Positions 1 to 13,297 of a DNA stretch of 64,000 bases are shown here, one piece after another. This stretch comes from Adiantum capillus-veneris (Eukaryota > Streptophyta > Polypodiopsida > Polypodiales > Pteridaceae). Position numbers and translations under genes: made by a program. The stretch covers positions 60,808,684-60,872,683 of the forward strand of contig CM043942.1 of assembly GCA_014529385.2 (NCBI GenBank), written 5' to 3'. The notes beneath the pieces were generated by a model that saw only the letters and a program-made list of their open reading frames with translations, made no database searches and was not told where the DNA came from. Each line of letters opens with the position of its first letter. Position 1 is the first letter of the stretch.

Positions 1-640
1 AATTCTCCTACCAAGTCTACTCTAAAACCTGGCCCTCTATTAGAGATGATTTCTAATGGTGTGCCAAACTTGCAACGACAGATGTGCTCATAGACAAACT
101 TGGCTACCTCTACAATTGTGATCCTAGTTGTGGCTATAGCTTCCTCCCATCTAGTCATATAGTCAATTTCCATAATGATGTAGAACTTTCCGGAGTTGGC
201 CCTAGGCAATGGTCCTATGGCATCTATACCCCATTTTTCAAATTGCCCATATGAAAGGATAGGTGTTTGTGGTTTAGGCATGAGTGATCTGGTGCCGGCC
301 CTTTGACACAACTTACATGTCTTACACCAATGGTGTACATCACGATTGAGGCTAGGCCATACAAAACTAGCCTGCAAGATTTTTCTACTTGTTATATCTA
401 GGGCAAAGTGACCGCCAAAAACACCATCATGACAATTGGTAATTATCCCAGTAATTTCATCAGAGAGAGGGAACTTCCTGAGTACTTGGTCCTTACCCTT
501 ACAATACAGACCATCATTGATAAGTCGATACCTTGTGGCCTTCCTGGTGAGCCATTTCTTTTGCCCTTTTGTCAGATCTGGTGGACATTCCCGTGTTTCC
601 AAGAAATTCATTATGTCGTGTAAGGCATAACTACCTTGAA
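1..640 (-). pseudogene. Integrase remnant of gypsy element 1 (partial)
   Basis: The minus strand encodes an HHCC zinc-binding domain at roughly 420-290 (a CHDGVFGGHF segment followed by CKTCKLCQ) and the start of the integrase catalytic core, including KWGIDAIGPLP with the first catalytic Asp. Near positions 37-60 the second catalytic motif reads SNRG where the family normally has SDRG, so the Asp is replaced by Asn. The rest of the core is cut off by the window edge. The domain continues directly from the upstream RNase H. Confidence 0.8.
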
Positions 641-654
641 ATAGAGGGAGCTTT

Positions 655-1150
655 AGCTTTATAGCCCCAACTACCATTTCTTGCAGTCTTTCGCTTGCTA
701 AGGCGTCGGCTTCATGGTTTTGAGCCCTTGGGATGTGGTGTAGTTGAACTACTTCAAACTTACCCAACAAAGTTTTTACACAACTTAAGTGAGTCCTCAA
801 GCTATGATTCTTACATGTCCATGCTCCATTTACTTGCCTTATCAAAAGTAGAGCATCCCCAAATACATTAAGGCGCTTTACCCCTTGTGAGATGCACCAT
901 TGTAACCCCTTTGTCAGTGCTTCATACTCAGCTTCATTGTTAGAATGTGATTCTATAAAATGGCCAAGCGAAAATACCTTGATACCTTTGTCATCAAAGA
1001 CCACTATGCCTGCTGCTGCTTTGTTGAATGCTCGCTTGTAGGCCCCATCAAAGTAGAGAGAGTGTGCTCTTTCTATCACCAGCGGCTTTGGAAGTGGTTG
1101 AATTCCCTCCCCTCTAGATTGTTTTACCTTTTTCTCAAAAGTGTTGATAG
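655..1150 (-). pseudogene. Second (archaeal-type) RNase H domain of gypsy element 1
   Basis: The minus strand reads as an RNase HI fold: YFDGAYK with a catalytic Asp, NNEAEYEAL with the Glu, VFGDALLLIRQVNG at the position of the usual SDSQLV motif (third acidic residue), and NHEADALAS with the last Asp. All four acidic positions are still visible. The location between the RT-linked RNase H and the integrase matches the additional RNase H known from Tat/Ogre elements. No start codon is expected because this is an internal part of a polyprotein. Confidence 0.75.
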
Positions 1151-1191
1151 GTCATGAGTCCCCCCAAACTTGCCCTTGTCGTACTTTCCAC

Positions 1192-1491
1192 CTATACCCT
1201 GTAGTCAAACTCTTGCATACGAACTAGCCATTTAGTAATCCTAGTAGAAACATCCATGTGTTGTAACACATAGGGAAACATTTCATCCATGGTTAAGATT
1301 ACAAATTCCCTAAGCAAAAAATATGATCGAAACTTTGTAGTTGCAAATCTAAGAGCTAGGACTAGGTGTTCTGCATGGGTGAAACCTTTCTCTGCCGCTT
1401 TCATCATGCAACTGGAGAAGTAGGCTGGCCTCATGAAAGATGTTGTTGCGTCCTTTTGGAGTAGCATTGTCCACAAAACTTCATCACCCAC
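1192..1491 (-). pseudogene. RT-linked RNase H of gypsy element 1
   Basis: A 99-residue open stretch contains LLQKDATTSFMRPAYFSS, KAAEKGFTHAEHLVLAL and KFRSYFLLREFVILT, the usual Ty3/gypsy RNase H pattern after the RT connection domain. It ends near KWLVRMQEFDY. The stretch between it and the RT (about 1500-1810) is out of frame and interrupted. Confidence 0.8.
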
Positions 1492-1813
1492 ACTTGAGGT
1501 GACATAGAACTTTTTGTCCCACTTAGGCGGTGAGATAGTTGGTAGGGTGGCTAAGACTTCCTTTACCTTGTTGTAGTGATGCCCGCTCTCCTCTTCCCAT
1601 GTGAAAGTCGATCATTGTGTGAGCTGTTGTAGTGGTAGAACAAGTTGTGATAGTAGATGTATGAATCTACTCAAGTACCTCACCTTTTGTAGAAAAGAGA
1701 CTAGTTGACGTGTGGTTGTTGGTGAGGGTAGTGTGATGAGTGTGGACACCTTACTTGGATAGTTGATACATTTAGTTGAAATTTCATGGCCTAAGAGAAT
1801 GACTCTACTTTCC

Positions 1814-2514
1814 CTAATGTGGCACTTGTCTACATTTAACCGCCCTCCTAGGGCTTTGCAGCCTTGCTAGACCCTCAGTCACTTTTTCTAAGTGTGATAT
1901 GTGAGGGTTGTATATACAAAAATCATCAATCAACACTCTTATGGATGTTCCAAAGAACAGTTGAAAGACATATGTGACATATCTCTGAAATGTGGCAGGT
2001 GAATTTGTGAGACCAAATGGCATAACTCTATAAGAAAAACAATCCCATGGTGTAATGAAAGTGGGTTTTAGTTGATCTTCAAAGGCTATGCATATTTGAA
2101 AATAGCCGGAATACCCGTCACACCCTGTGTAGCATTCAAAACCAACTACTTCATTCAGAAGTTCATCCAAGAAAGGGAGAGGGAAATGGTCCCTCTTTGT
2201 GGCTCCATTTAGTGGTTTGTAGTCGACGCAAACCCTCTAGGTGTCACCACTACAGATGACACCTACTCTGAGTTTTCCACAGGGTAAATGAATCTTGCTT
2301 CCAATAGCTTTCTTACCTCGGTAAGGAGTGCCTTTTCTTGTATGACCCCCAGCCGTCGTAGTTTCTGCTCAACTGGCTTTACCCCTTCCTTCAACTTAAT
2401 ATGATGCTCCACCGCTGTAATACCTGTGATTCTTTCATAGTTGTCAATGAAAAATGCAGGGAATCCCATCAATATTTGCAAAAATTTATCCTTTTCTTCA
2501 CTTTTCAATTCCAT
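1814..2514 (-). pseudogene. Reverse transcriptase of gypsy element 1, frameshifted
   Basis: Two open pieces (2514-2263 and 2170-1814) form an RT: KPVEQKLRRLGVIQEKALLTEV upstream, then a broken joint containing VCVDYKPLNG, then YSGYFQICIAFEDQ, TFITPWDCFSYRVMPFGLTN, SPATFQR and VLIDDFCIY at the catalytic Y/FxDD position. The final acidic pair is kept. Frame breaks at about 2170-2263 and after 1814 inactivate it. Confidence 0.85.
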
Positions 2515-2728
2515 CTAAACAACATACTTTTCAACCTACCCTCTCCTAGGCCAGGTGATTTATTTTCCTCCCCGTTTCTTTGACCTTCTGGTGACGGGTC
2601 GGCCCCATTCGTGCTTGCCCTTTGTAGATCCTTCATGATAATGCCCATCACATTGATGGAACTGTCTCTCTCATCGCGGAAGTGGTCTCCTCCTCAGAAG
2701 TGGAAGACTCACTAGTGGTTTCATCTGC

Positions 2729-3290
2729 TCATGTCTCTAGGTCCATTTGTTTCTGCTTGCCGGTCCTCATGTCGTAGTAGATTGTTTCCCCCTTCTTACC
2801 AATCATGCGTAAAAGACCAATGCCCCAATCCTGGTTTTCCTTCATGGCCATCAACCATGGCCTTCCCAAGATCAATGGATAGCCCTCCCTCTTAGTTGGT
2901 ATCACAAAGATATCTACTTCTACTTCATTGTTGAAGGCTTTTACCTTCAAGGCACTTACTATGCCCACACATTTCACCTTTGCATTGTTTACCATCTTTG
3001 CCTTGCACGGAGAAGGCCGGTCAACCTCGAGCCCTAGCCAAAGCATCATAACTTCACTCATCACATAGATTTGTCACCACCATCAATGTAGGTGTTTCTA
3101 ACCCTCTTACCCTTTATGTTAACGTCGACGACTGGAAGGATTTCAACCATGTTGCAACCCGAAATGGCTCGGGCTACCTTTGCTTATGTAGGTGTTTACA
3201 ACCCTCTTACCCTTTATGTTAACGTCGACGACTGGAAGGATGTCATCCATGTTGCAACCCGAAATTGCTCTTGATACCTTTGCTTTGGAG
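2729..3290 (-). pseudogene. Retropepsin-like protease of gypsy element 1, broken
   Basis: The open part (3064-2729) carries LEVDRPSPCKAKMVNNAK, FNNEVEVDIFVIPTKREGYP and LILGRPWLMAMKENQDW, the C-terminal half of a gypsy retropepsin with the conserved ILGRPW motif. The active-site region just upstream (near 3060-3085, reading IDGGDKS) is in another frame and followed by stops. A 100-bp tandem duplication adds a second copy of the preceding segment. Confidence 0.75.
3088..3287. repeat. 100-bp tandem duplication at the protease N terminus
   Basis: Two adjacent copies, 3088-3187 and 3188-3287, both start GTAGGTGTTT and run through the same GTCGACGACTGGAAGGAT block with a few differences. On the minus strand both encode the segment ahead of the protease active site (VNIKGKRV). 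It is a local duplication within the retroelement. Confidence 0.85.
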
Positions 3291-3779
3291 CGCCTTGTAC
3301 TTACCATTTTAGACCATTGTCGCCTTACCTTTGGTGCGAGATGTAGAGTTGTGGCTATGTAATCTTTGGTCCTTGCTTTGCCACATCCAATGTTAGATTA
3401 TAGGGCCTAAAACTCTCTCCTAACTGAAAGTCGGTGATGCCTATTTTTCATTGTGGCCTTTACGGCCTTTTGCTAGTCTCTTCCTTCATGCTTCTCTCAT
3501 CATCAGCTTGTGTAGTTTTCTCCCTCCTAGCTCTCTTTACACTCATGGTTTCAAATGGTTCTACAAAGGTTGCCTTCACCTTACCCTTGCCATTCTCCTT
3601 CACTCTGGGTGGTCCACTACTACAGCCTTTCCTTTCTCCTATAAGCTTATGATGCTTATGGTGGTGGTGGTGGAAGAGGTGGAATGGGTGCTTGTGGTGG
3701 TGCCTGGGATGGACATAGAATTTATGTTGGTGGGACTGGTGCTCGGGGTGGAGGTTCTCTCTCTCTAGGAGGTGACAAT

Positions 3780-4612
3780 TGGTTTCTCCTACCTCCTCTA
3801 TTATAGGGTTGTCGCGATTGAGGACAATAGTACATACCGTGACCATCTTCTCCACAGTTTTAGCAATAATACTCCCTGTTTTGTCGTCGTGCCCTTCTCG
3901 GGTCCTGATCTCTCTCCTGATTCCTTCCTTGCTGTATCAAGTGGACATACAAATTCTGTAGTTGATCAGTAATGTGGGCCAACATATCTTGTTGGTCATT
4001 TTTTACCCCAACAGCCAGTTGTGGTGGAGGTGGAGTGGTGGTTGTCATGGTTGACGGTTGACGCGATGTTCTTGCTTCTATTGATTTGTTTCTTTGGCTT
4101 TCATCCTGTAGCTTCTTGTCCTTGAGGTGAGCAATCTCCACGGCTAGCTCATACGTAGCCAGGAACCTACCCTTCACCTTCTCCTTGAGCGGCGGCCATA
4201 AGCCATGCATGAACCGATCCTTTTTTAGGAAATGAGGTGCAACTTCTCCTCTTGCCAGTGACTCAACCCACCGTTCCCACAAATCCACGAACTTGGACTC
4301 ATAGGTGGCATACTCTAAAAGACCCTCCTGATTCAAGTCTCTCAACTTGTTCCACACCTTCTTTGAAGTGGTACCTCCCCCGAAACGCCTCTTAAAAGTA
4401 GTTTTTAGAAGCTCCCAATTATCCTTAGTGGCTTGTGGGAGTGCGTTGTACCACAACCTAGATTCTAGCTTCATGAGATACTTAAAGATTCTAACCCGTG
4501 ACTTTTCTGTGTCTTTGTTGCTTAGTACACATTGTACTTCAAAGTCATCTAAGAAATCTGCTAATCCTTCCCCTTCTTACCCTTAAGTGTTGGAAATGCT
4601 ACACTTGCCATG
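3780..4612 (-). pseudogene. gag of gypsy element 1 with zinc knuckle
   Basis: The gag reading frame most likely starts at the ATG near 4612 (MASVAFPTLKG), then shifts by one base into LADFLDDFEV and continues into the open stretch 4474-3860. That stretch has the Retrotrans_gag pattern (LWYNALPQATKDNWELLKTT, GLLEYATYESKFVDLWERW, LKKDRFMHGLWPPLKEKVKG). It ends in a CCHC zinc knuckle near 3870-3800 (NCGEDGHGMYYC). A TAA codon lies between the first two cysteines of the knuckle, so the protein would stop inside it. Confidence 0.8.
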
Positions 4613-4618
4613 ATTACT

Positions 4619-4631
4619 GAGAGAGAGAGAT

Positions 4632-4671
<40 letters not shown>
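4619..4671. repeat. (GA)n microsatellite
   Basis: A nearly pure GA run directly beside the gag start of gypsy element 1, within its untranslated leader. Confidence 0.95.
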
Positions 4672-4673
<2 letters not shown>

Positions 4674-5500
4674 AGAAAGATACACTGCTTGGCTTACAAC
4701 CAAAAAAAAAAAAAACTTTACAAGAAGGCGTGTATATCCTTTCTATACTAGAACATAGATTAAAATCTCAAATGGTACATTGCCTTATACCAAAGGTAGG
4801 ACAAGTGGCTGATCTGATGCCAGAACCTCAAAGAAGCGCTCCCCTCCTAGCATAGTGTTGATGATGTGCTGATAGTGAGTCTTCCAATCCAGTATTACCT
4901 TGATTGATAGTACTCATATTATCTGAATGTGTGATCTTCCTTGAGGTAGGTTGTACTTACTCATGTGAAGCTTAAGGTACTTAGTCGTTGTCAGAACTTA
5001 TTGGAGACAATGGTGTCCTTTCCTGAAACAGACTTAGTAGATCCCTCGTTTCTCGAGTGAGAGCATGAGCATATGCTTTCGTTATCTATGCTACAACATC
5101 AGGTGCAACATGGAAACTGACTGTGATAATCACCTTGGTGACTTGAGTTACCCGATTCTCAAAGTAGAATAGTGTTGACTCTCTACTCTGTAGAGCTCCC
5201 TCCATCTTCTTGTTGCGGGTTGGTCGTAGGTTGCGGACATGACCTCGACCTCCTCCTTCTTCTCCTTGGCACACGGGCTATGTATATCCACCGAGTCTGA
5301 CGTGTTGGTTGTCTTTCCCACTACAAATCCATCACCGTTACGCCTGGCACTCGAGCCTCGATGGAGATGCGAAGTTTGTCCAGTTGTGCTTGGAGCTCTT
5401 CTTCTTTTGTCGTCGAGTTGCCAAACCCTGCTAACCTCTCATCCATCCACAAAAGTTAAGGATTTTCCATCTTGTAAACTACAAGGGTTTCATGAAAGGA
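4672..5500 (-). other. Untranslated leader of gypsy element 1
   Basis: About 0.8 kb between gag and the primer-binding-like site. Only short unsupported reading frames occur on either strand. I recognise no gene here. A leader is expected at this position. Confidence 0.5.
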
Positions 5501-5501
5501 T

Positions 5502-5519
5502 CCTCAAGTGGGGCCCCAA
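5502..5519 (-). promoter_or_regulatory. Possible primer-binding site of gypsy element 1
   Basis: On the minus strand the sequence TTGGGGCCCCACTTGAGGA lies a few bases after a CA-ending segment (TCCAACA), which resembles the TTGGCGCC-type primer sites of gypsy elements. The match is imperfect, so this is a positional call. Confidence 0.4.
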
Positions 5520-5528
5520 GAAAATGAT

Positions 5529-5702
5529 TGTTGGAAATGATGTGCCGGGTGGGGTGGCCTCTACACCACACATAGCCTGAAATCCCCAAGCATCATCTCA
5601 GGGGGGTAACACCAAGGTGTGCTATCCTATAACTCTAAAGGGGCACCACCTAGCATAAGCACGACTAGGACGCGTATCATAGCCTAGGACTTGTCACTCT
5701 AG

Positions 5703-5771
<69 letters not shown>

Positions 5772-6450
5772 CCTTTTCCTATCACTCCATACTATGAGAA
5801 ATCCCAAAGGGATACACAGACCAGCCCAATATCTTCCATAGAGAAGAAAATACCATCCAGAGGGTGGATGCTCAACTCAACTTCTATCACATGTTACAAC
5901 CCAAGTACGCAGGTCTTGGTGGCAAAGAGGTCCTTCTATTGATGTAGTTCAGCGGCAAGGTTATAAGCTATTTTGAGCTCCAAGATGGGGCTTAGGCTGA
6001 CCAAAAAGATTTCTTATGACATAGATGTGTATCTAAACCCACATTCCATGGTGATAGCATCAAGTGCTCCTTGTTCCATGTGCTTAGAGTGTCAACCTTC
6101 CCAAATCTACCACTTGTCTATCATGCTTGTGTAGTGTGTGCATAATACCATGGCTATGGTTCTCCTCTCTATCTCTCCCTAAGTGGAGAGCCCACCCTCC
6201 TTATATAGGATTTTGGGAGTGGTGACCTCTCTTACTAGTGAGAGTGTGAGTGTGCCATGTGATTGCGGGACCTGTTCCAGTGGAGCCTCTTCTTATTTTA
6301 TTTAGTAGGAGAGAGAAGGTGAAGAGAGTAGAGAGAGAGGGAATGGGTGGGGTAGGCATAGGTGAATTTACAAATGCTAGCATGGCTAGAGTTAGGGTAA
6401 CTTGGTTTAGGGATTTTTACAAGGATGTTGCCGATCAGGGAAAATCGTAG
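5529..6450 (-). other. Probable 5' LTR of gypsy element 1
   Basis: The minus-strand region ends TCCAACA just before the primer site and contains a TATA-like CCTATATAAGG near 6205, consistent with an LTR promoter. A (GA)n run lies at about 5705-5768. The distal border cannot be fixed because the matching 3' LTR is outside the window. Confidence 0.4.
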
Positions 6451-6479
6451 AAGAGGGGGATGGAATATTCTCCTGCCGT

Positions 6480-7609
<1,130 letters not shown>

Positions 7610-9936
7610 CACTGTGGGCGCAAGGTCAAGGGGAAGGTGGGGGTGGCGACAGCAATAGGCAAGAAAAGGAAAAAAAACATTTATTTTGTTTTGTTTATTT
7701 TACGCTTCCCGAATGGGGTCGGTTCCCGCAGCCAAGCTCCGAAAGCTGGGCATGATCAGCAGTCTCCGGGTGAGCTAGAGTGCGGTGTGGCTAACCCCGT
7801 GTCACCGGCTAACTTTCCACTATGGCACCAATTGCTGGTACATATCTTGACATCATCTGATTGGTGCAACAACTATATTTTACCATGCCTAATTCCCCAC
7901 TTGTACCTCCATGCCATATGTAATCACCAGCCTTTAATGATTCAGTGTTAGCAACAAGCTAACACGGATACCATTTTTCGGAGTTCTCATTGTAAAGAAC
8001 TTATTATTTTGATAAATTGGGAATATTGTAACTCCTATTTTCTCGGATAAACACTGTAATTAATGAGCCGGGGCTACAAGCTTTCAGATTGTATCAACCT
8101 GTCATTACCCATCTTTGGTAGAACTCCCAGATTATTAGTTTTGACCACCAAAAACCTTGGCTAAGGTATAAAAGCGAATTTCTGTAAGTTCTTTTACAAG
8201 TTTTGGATAATGAAATACACAACGTGAGCTAACGGCGCTCACTCCTCTCCTTCTCGTGCTTCCTACTCTCTCCCAGGTTGTCACATTGCAGTCGCGTTTG
8301 TTGCATTCAACCGCAGGTAGGAGCTCTACGCATTGACATAAGCAGTTCACAGTAATTCGTGGCTTTTGGCGTCGCCGACCCGCGGCCTAATTTCATCATA
8401 ACTAATAATTTACACTTTCAAATAAAAAACTAACCATATGCGGGGTACTGGGGCATCATTGCTAAGCATTTAGATGGACTCTTGGTCGAAAACCACTTGG
8501 TCAAAAATCCACTGCTGTTAATAATCGCAATTTTGGAACTTGACCTAAAGTGGGGTTTGAGAACATAATCATGTGTGCTTAGGTCTTATAAACATGTTCT
8601 AGAAGTTTCGTTACGTTTGGATGTCATTTGATGCTGTAACGGATGTGATTTGTTTGTCGATGAAGCGATTGGCTTTTGGTGATTTCAGCCACTTGAGTGT
8701 AGCTTGAGTTAGATGCGAGTTGTTAGTGTTTTCCGAGAGATTGACAACGTCTTGTAGCCTCTATGCACTAGTCGAGTCAGCTTCGTCCCATGGATAGACA
8801 ATTTAATCGTGGTTCTCGCTTTTACTGCAATAAGATAAGATGGTGAGGTTAGACATACGTCCCACATTTGACGCCGTTGCTGGAGATCAAAGAGACCTAA
8901 ACTAAGGAAAAACACGAGCATCTTGGAGTTATCCTTTAACTTCCTCTAGGATCGCCTAGAGTTCAAAACTTTCTTTTAGAAACCGCATAGCTTAAGATTG
9001 TCATCTTTTGCTGTGTAGAGGTAGCTTGGAAGTATTCGTACTTGCTGAATGCCTTTAGGATTGTAGGATTGTAGAAATAGATTAGAATTTTGAGGATGAT
9101 TGATAGATGAAACAAGTCTTAATATCAATGCTCTGAAAACCATAAAAGACAAGAAAACGAGAGTTTGTGGACACTTTCCCACAACCCCATTGCATGAGAA
9201 TCTAAGAGTAGGGTAAGTAGGATCCAAGGTGGATTTCAGAACATTGCTCTCTCTCAAAGAATCAAGTGTGAGTTATTATTGGAAGTTGCAGTCTATTGCT
9301 AGAAATAGCACGAAAAGACTTGAAACCACTCAATCCGACTGGAGAGTAACCTTAAAAGTTGTCTGAACCGGTTGGTAAGCTCAAGGGCACTTCGAGGTCA
9401 AAATTTCAAGAGTTGGCCAAACTTAGATTTATTTTTTTTTTGACATTTTGGGCCAAATTAAGTTTTGACTTGATTCATAGGCTTAAAATAGCTCATGTAA
9501 AAACTGTCTTTGAAAAAATTACAAAAAAGTGTTCATTTCAAGCTTGAAGTTAATAATCACGATTATTAACTTTTAGCTCAAATTTGACCAAGTTTTATAC
9601 CATTGACTCATTGCATGTGTACAAACAATTTTTGTAAAGGCCCAAAAGATTTGGATGACCAAACTGGCAAAAAACTGGGTAAAAACTAAAGTTTGTACTG
9701 ACTTTTTGAATCTTGAGTGTAAATTGGAAAAAAAATTATCCAAACTTGATAAAATTTGATTTATAAGCTTATATTGATGTGATAAACATGTCTACCTGCT
9801 CAGTTGACCAAAGAGATGCAAAAAGTTGTCAGTTGTAAATCGCGATTATTTACATCTACCCCATTTTTTAACTTTTTTGACCAAGTCAGCATACCACTAG
9901 TTTTACCATGTTCTAATAAGCCCACAAACCAAATGG
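7610..9936 (+). repeat. Tandem unit 1: element flank + 5' LTR + leader start of the giant LTR element
   Basis: The unit begins CACTGTGGGCGCAAGG and ends at CCACAAACCAAATGG. It contains 336 bp of flanking sequence ending in TTCAG, the 0.92-kb LTR (7946-8866), and about 1.07 kb of element leader with two palindrome sites. The same unit recurs at 9937 and 12265. The 336-bp flank has no recognisable gene. Confidence 0.9.
7946..8866 (+). other. LTR copy 1 of the giant element
   Basis: It starts TGTTAGCAACAAGC and ends GTCCCACA, preceded by TTCAG and followed by a tRNA-Asp-type primer site (TTGACGCCGTTGC). A TATA box (TATAAAAG, 8167-8174) marks a probable promoter. The first bases form a hairpin (TGTTAGC/GCTAACA). 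Confidence 0.9.
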
Positions 9937-12264
9937 CACTGTGGGCGCAAGGTCAAGGGGAAGGTGGGGGTGGCGAAAGCAATAGGAAAGAAAAGGAAAA
10001 AAAACATTTATTTTGTTTTGTTTATTTTACGCTTCCCGAATGGGGTCAGTTCCCGCGGCCAAGCTCCAAAAGTTGGGCATGATCAGCAGTCTCCGGGTGA
10101 GCTAGAGTGCGGTGTGGCTAACCCCGTGTCACTGGCTAACTTTCCACTATGGCACCAACTGCGGGCACATATCTTGCTATCATCTGATTGGTGCAACAAC
10201 TATATTTTACCATGCCTAATTCTCCACTTGTACCTCCATCCCATATGCAATCACCAACCTTTAATGATTCAGTGTTAGCAACAAGCTAACACGGATACCA
10301 TTTTTCAGAGTTCTAATTGTAAAGAACTTATTATTTTGATAAATCGGGAATATTGTAACTCCTATTTTCTCGGATAAACACTGTAATTAATGAGCCGGGG
10401 CTACAAGCTTTCAGATTGTATCAACCTATCATTACCCATGTTTGGTAGAACTCCCAGATTATTAGTTTTGACCACCAAAAACCTTGCTTAAGGTATAAAA
10501 GCGAACTTTTGTAAGTTATTTTACAAGTTTTGGATAATGAAATACACAAATTGAGCTAACGGCGCTCACTCCTCTCCTTCTCGCGCTTCCTACTCTCTCC
10601 CAGGTTGTCACATTGCAGTCGCGTTTGTTGCATTGCAACCGCAGGTAAGAGCTCTACGCATTGACATAAGCAGTTCACAGTAATTCGTGGCTTTTGGCGT
10701 CGCCGACCCGCGGCCTAATTTCATCATAACTAATAATTTACACTTTCAAATAAAAAACTAAGCATAGGCGGGGTATTGGGGCATCATTGCTAAGCATTTA
10801 GATGGACTCTTGGTCGAAAACGACTAGGTCAAAAATCCACTGCTGTTAATAATCGCAATTTTGGAACTTGACCTAAAGTGGGGTTTGAGAACATAATCAT
10901 GTGTGCTTAGGTCTGATAAACATGTTCTAGAAGTTTCGTTAGGTTTAGATGTCATTTGATGCTGTAACGGATGTGATTTGTTTGTCGATGAAGCGATTAG
11001 CTTTAGGTGATTTCAGTCACTTGAGTGTAGCTTGAGTTAGATGCGAGTTGTTAGTGTTTTCCGAGAGATTGACAACCTCTTGTAGCCTCTATGCACTAGT
11101 CCAGTCAGCTTCACCCCATGGATAGACAATTTAATCGTGGTTCTCACTTTTACTGCAATAAGATAAGATGGTGAGGTTAGACATGCGTCCCACATTTGAC
11201 GCCGTTGCCGGAGATCAAAGAGACCTAAACTAAGGAAAAACACGAGCGTCTTGGAGTTATCCTTTAACTTCCTCTAGGATCGCCTAGAGTTCAAAACTTT
11301 CTTTTAGAAACCGCATAGCTTAAGATTGTCATCTTTTGTTGTGTAGAGGTAGCTTGGAAGTATTCGTACTTGCTGAATGCCTTTAGGATTGTAGGATTGT
11401 AGAAATAGATTAGAATTTTGAGGATGATTGATAGATGAAACAAGTCTTAATATCAATGCTCTGAAAACCATAAAAGACAAGAAAATGAGAGTTTGTGGAC
11501 ACTTTCCCACAACCCCATTGCATGAGAATCTAAGAGTAGGGTAAGTAGGATCCAAGGTGGATTTCAGAACATTGCTCTCTCTCAAAGAATCAAGTGTGAG
11601 TTGTTATTGGAAGTTGCAGTCTATTGCTAGAAATAGCACGAAAAGACTTGAAACCACTCAATCCGACTGGAGAGTAACCTTAAAAGTTGTCTGAACCGGT
11701 TGGTAAGCTCAAGGGCACTTCGAGGTCAAAATTTCAAGAGTTGGCCAAACTTAGATTTTTATTTTTTTTGACATTTTGGGCCATATTAAGTTTTGACTTG
11801 ATTCATAGGCTTAAAATAGCTCATGTAAAAACTGTCTTTGAAAAAATTACAAAAAAGTGTTCATTTCAAGCTTGAAGTTAATAATCACGATTATTAACTT
11901 TTAGCTCAAATTTGACCAAGTTTTATACCATTGACTCATTGCATATGTACAAACAATTTTTGTAAAGGCCCAAAAGATTTGGATGACCAAACTGGCAAAA
12001 AACTGGGTAAAAACTAAAGTTTGTACTGACTTTTTGAATCTTGAGTGTAAATTGGAAAAAAAATTATCCAAACTTGATAAAATTTGATTTATAAGCTTAT
12101 ATTGATGTGATAAACATGTCTACCTGCTCAGTTGACCAAAGAGATGCAAAAAGTTGTCAGTTGTAAATCGCGATTATTTACATCTACCCCATTTTTTAAC
12201 TTTTTTGACCAAGTCAGCATACCACTAGTTTTACCATGTTCTAATAAGCCCACAAACCAAATGG
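9937..12264 (+). repeat. Tandem unit 2 of the giant-element 5' end
   Basis: It is near-identical to unit 1 with a 2327-2328 bp offset. It shares derived differences with unit 3 (for example ATTGAGC where unit 1 and the 3' LTR have GTGAGC), so units 2 and 3 split from each other last. Confidence 0.9.
10273..11194 (+). other. LTR copy 2 of the giant element
   Basis: It has the same TG...CA borders, preceding TTCAG and following primer-site sequence as LTR copy 1. It lies inside tandem unit 2 and arose by duplication, not by a separate insertion. Confidence 0.9.
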
Positions 12265-13297
12265 CACTGTGGGCGCAAGGTCAAGGGGAAGGTGGGGGTG
12301 GCGAAAGCAATAGGAAAGAAAAGGAAAAAAAACATTTATTTTGTTTTGTTTATTTTACGCTTCCCGAATGGGGTCAGTTCCCGCGGCCAAGCTCCAAAAG
12401 TTGGGCATGATCAGCAGTCTCCGGGTGAGCTAGAGTGCAGTGTGGCTAACCCCGTGTCACTGGCTAACTTTCCACTATAGCACCAACTGCGGGTACATAT
12501 CTTGCCATCATCTGATTGGTGCAACAACTATATTTTACCATGCCTAATTCTCCACTTGTACCTCCATCCCATATGCAATCACCAACCTTTAATGATTCAG
12601 TGTTAGCAACAAGCTAACACGGATACCATTTTTCAGAGTTCTCATTGTAAAGAACTTATTATTTTGATAAATCGGGAATATTGTAACTCCTATTTTCTCG
12701 GATAAACACTGTAATTAATGAGCCGGGGCTACAAGCTTTCAGATTGTATCAACCTATCATTACCCATGTTTGGTAGAACTCCCAGATTATTAGTTTTGAC
12801 CACCAAACACCTTGGCTAAGGTATAAAAGCGAACTTTTGTAAGTTATTTTACAAGTTTTGGATAATGAAATACACAAATTGAGCTAACGGCGCTCACTCC
12901 TCTCCTTCTCGCGCTTCCTACTCTCTCCCAGGTTGTCACATTGCAGTCGCGTTTGTTGCATTGCAACCGCAGGTAAGAGCTCTACGCATTGACATAAGCA
13001 GTTCACAGTAATTCGTGGCTTTTGGCGTCGCCGACCCGCGGCCTAATTTCATCATAACTAATAATTTACACTTTCAAATAAAAAACTAAGCATAGGCGGG
13101 GTATTGGGGCATCATTGCTAAGCATTTAGATGGACTCTTGGTCGAAAACGACTAGGTCAAAAATCCACTGCTGTTAATAATCGCAATTTTGGAACTTGAC
13201 CTAAAGTGGGGTTTGAGAACATAATCATGTGTTCTTAGGTCTTATAAACATGTTCTAGAAGTTTCGTTACATTTGGATGTCATTTGATGCTGTAACG

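Larger units (their letters stand above)
1..6450 (-). mobile_element. Ty3/gypsy retrotransposon 1 (Tat-like, dual RNase H), cut by left window edge
   Basis: Reading the minus strand from about 6450 to 1, the order is 5' LTR, primer-binding-like site, leader with a GA repeat, gag, protease, reverse transcriptase, RNase H, a second RNase H and integrase. That order is Ty3/gypsy. The second RNase H between the RT-linked RNase H and the integrase is the known hallmark of the plant Tat/Ogre lineage. The 3' LTR lies beyond the left edge. All domains carry stops or frameshifts, so this copy is dead. The outer LTR border is uncertain because there is no second LTR in the window to compare with. Confidence 0.85.

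Noticed and set aside
7610-7945. Flank segment as a SINE with an internal Pol III promoter
   Set aside because: I see no convincing A box and B box pair and no poly(A) end; its triplication is explained by the tandem duplication.
8976-9257. 93-codon minus-strand frame, repeated at 11304-11585
   Set aside because: It is repeated only because the whole 2.3-kb unit is duplicated; it lies in the untranslated leader and resembles no protein.
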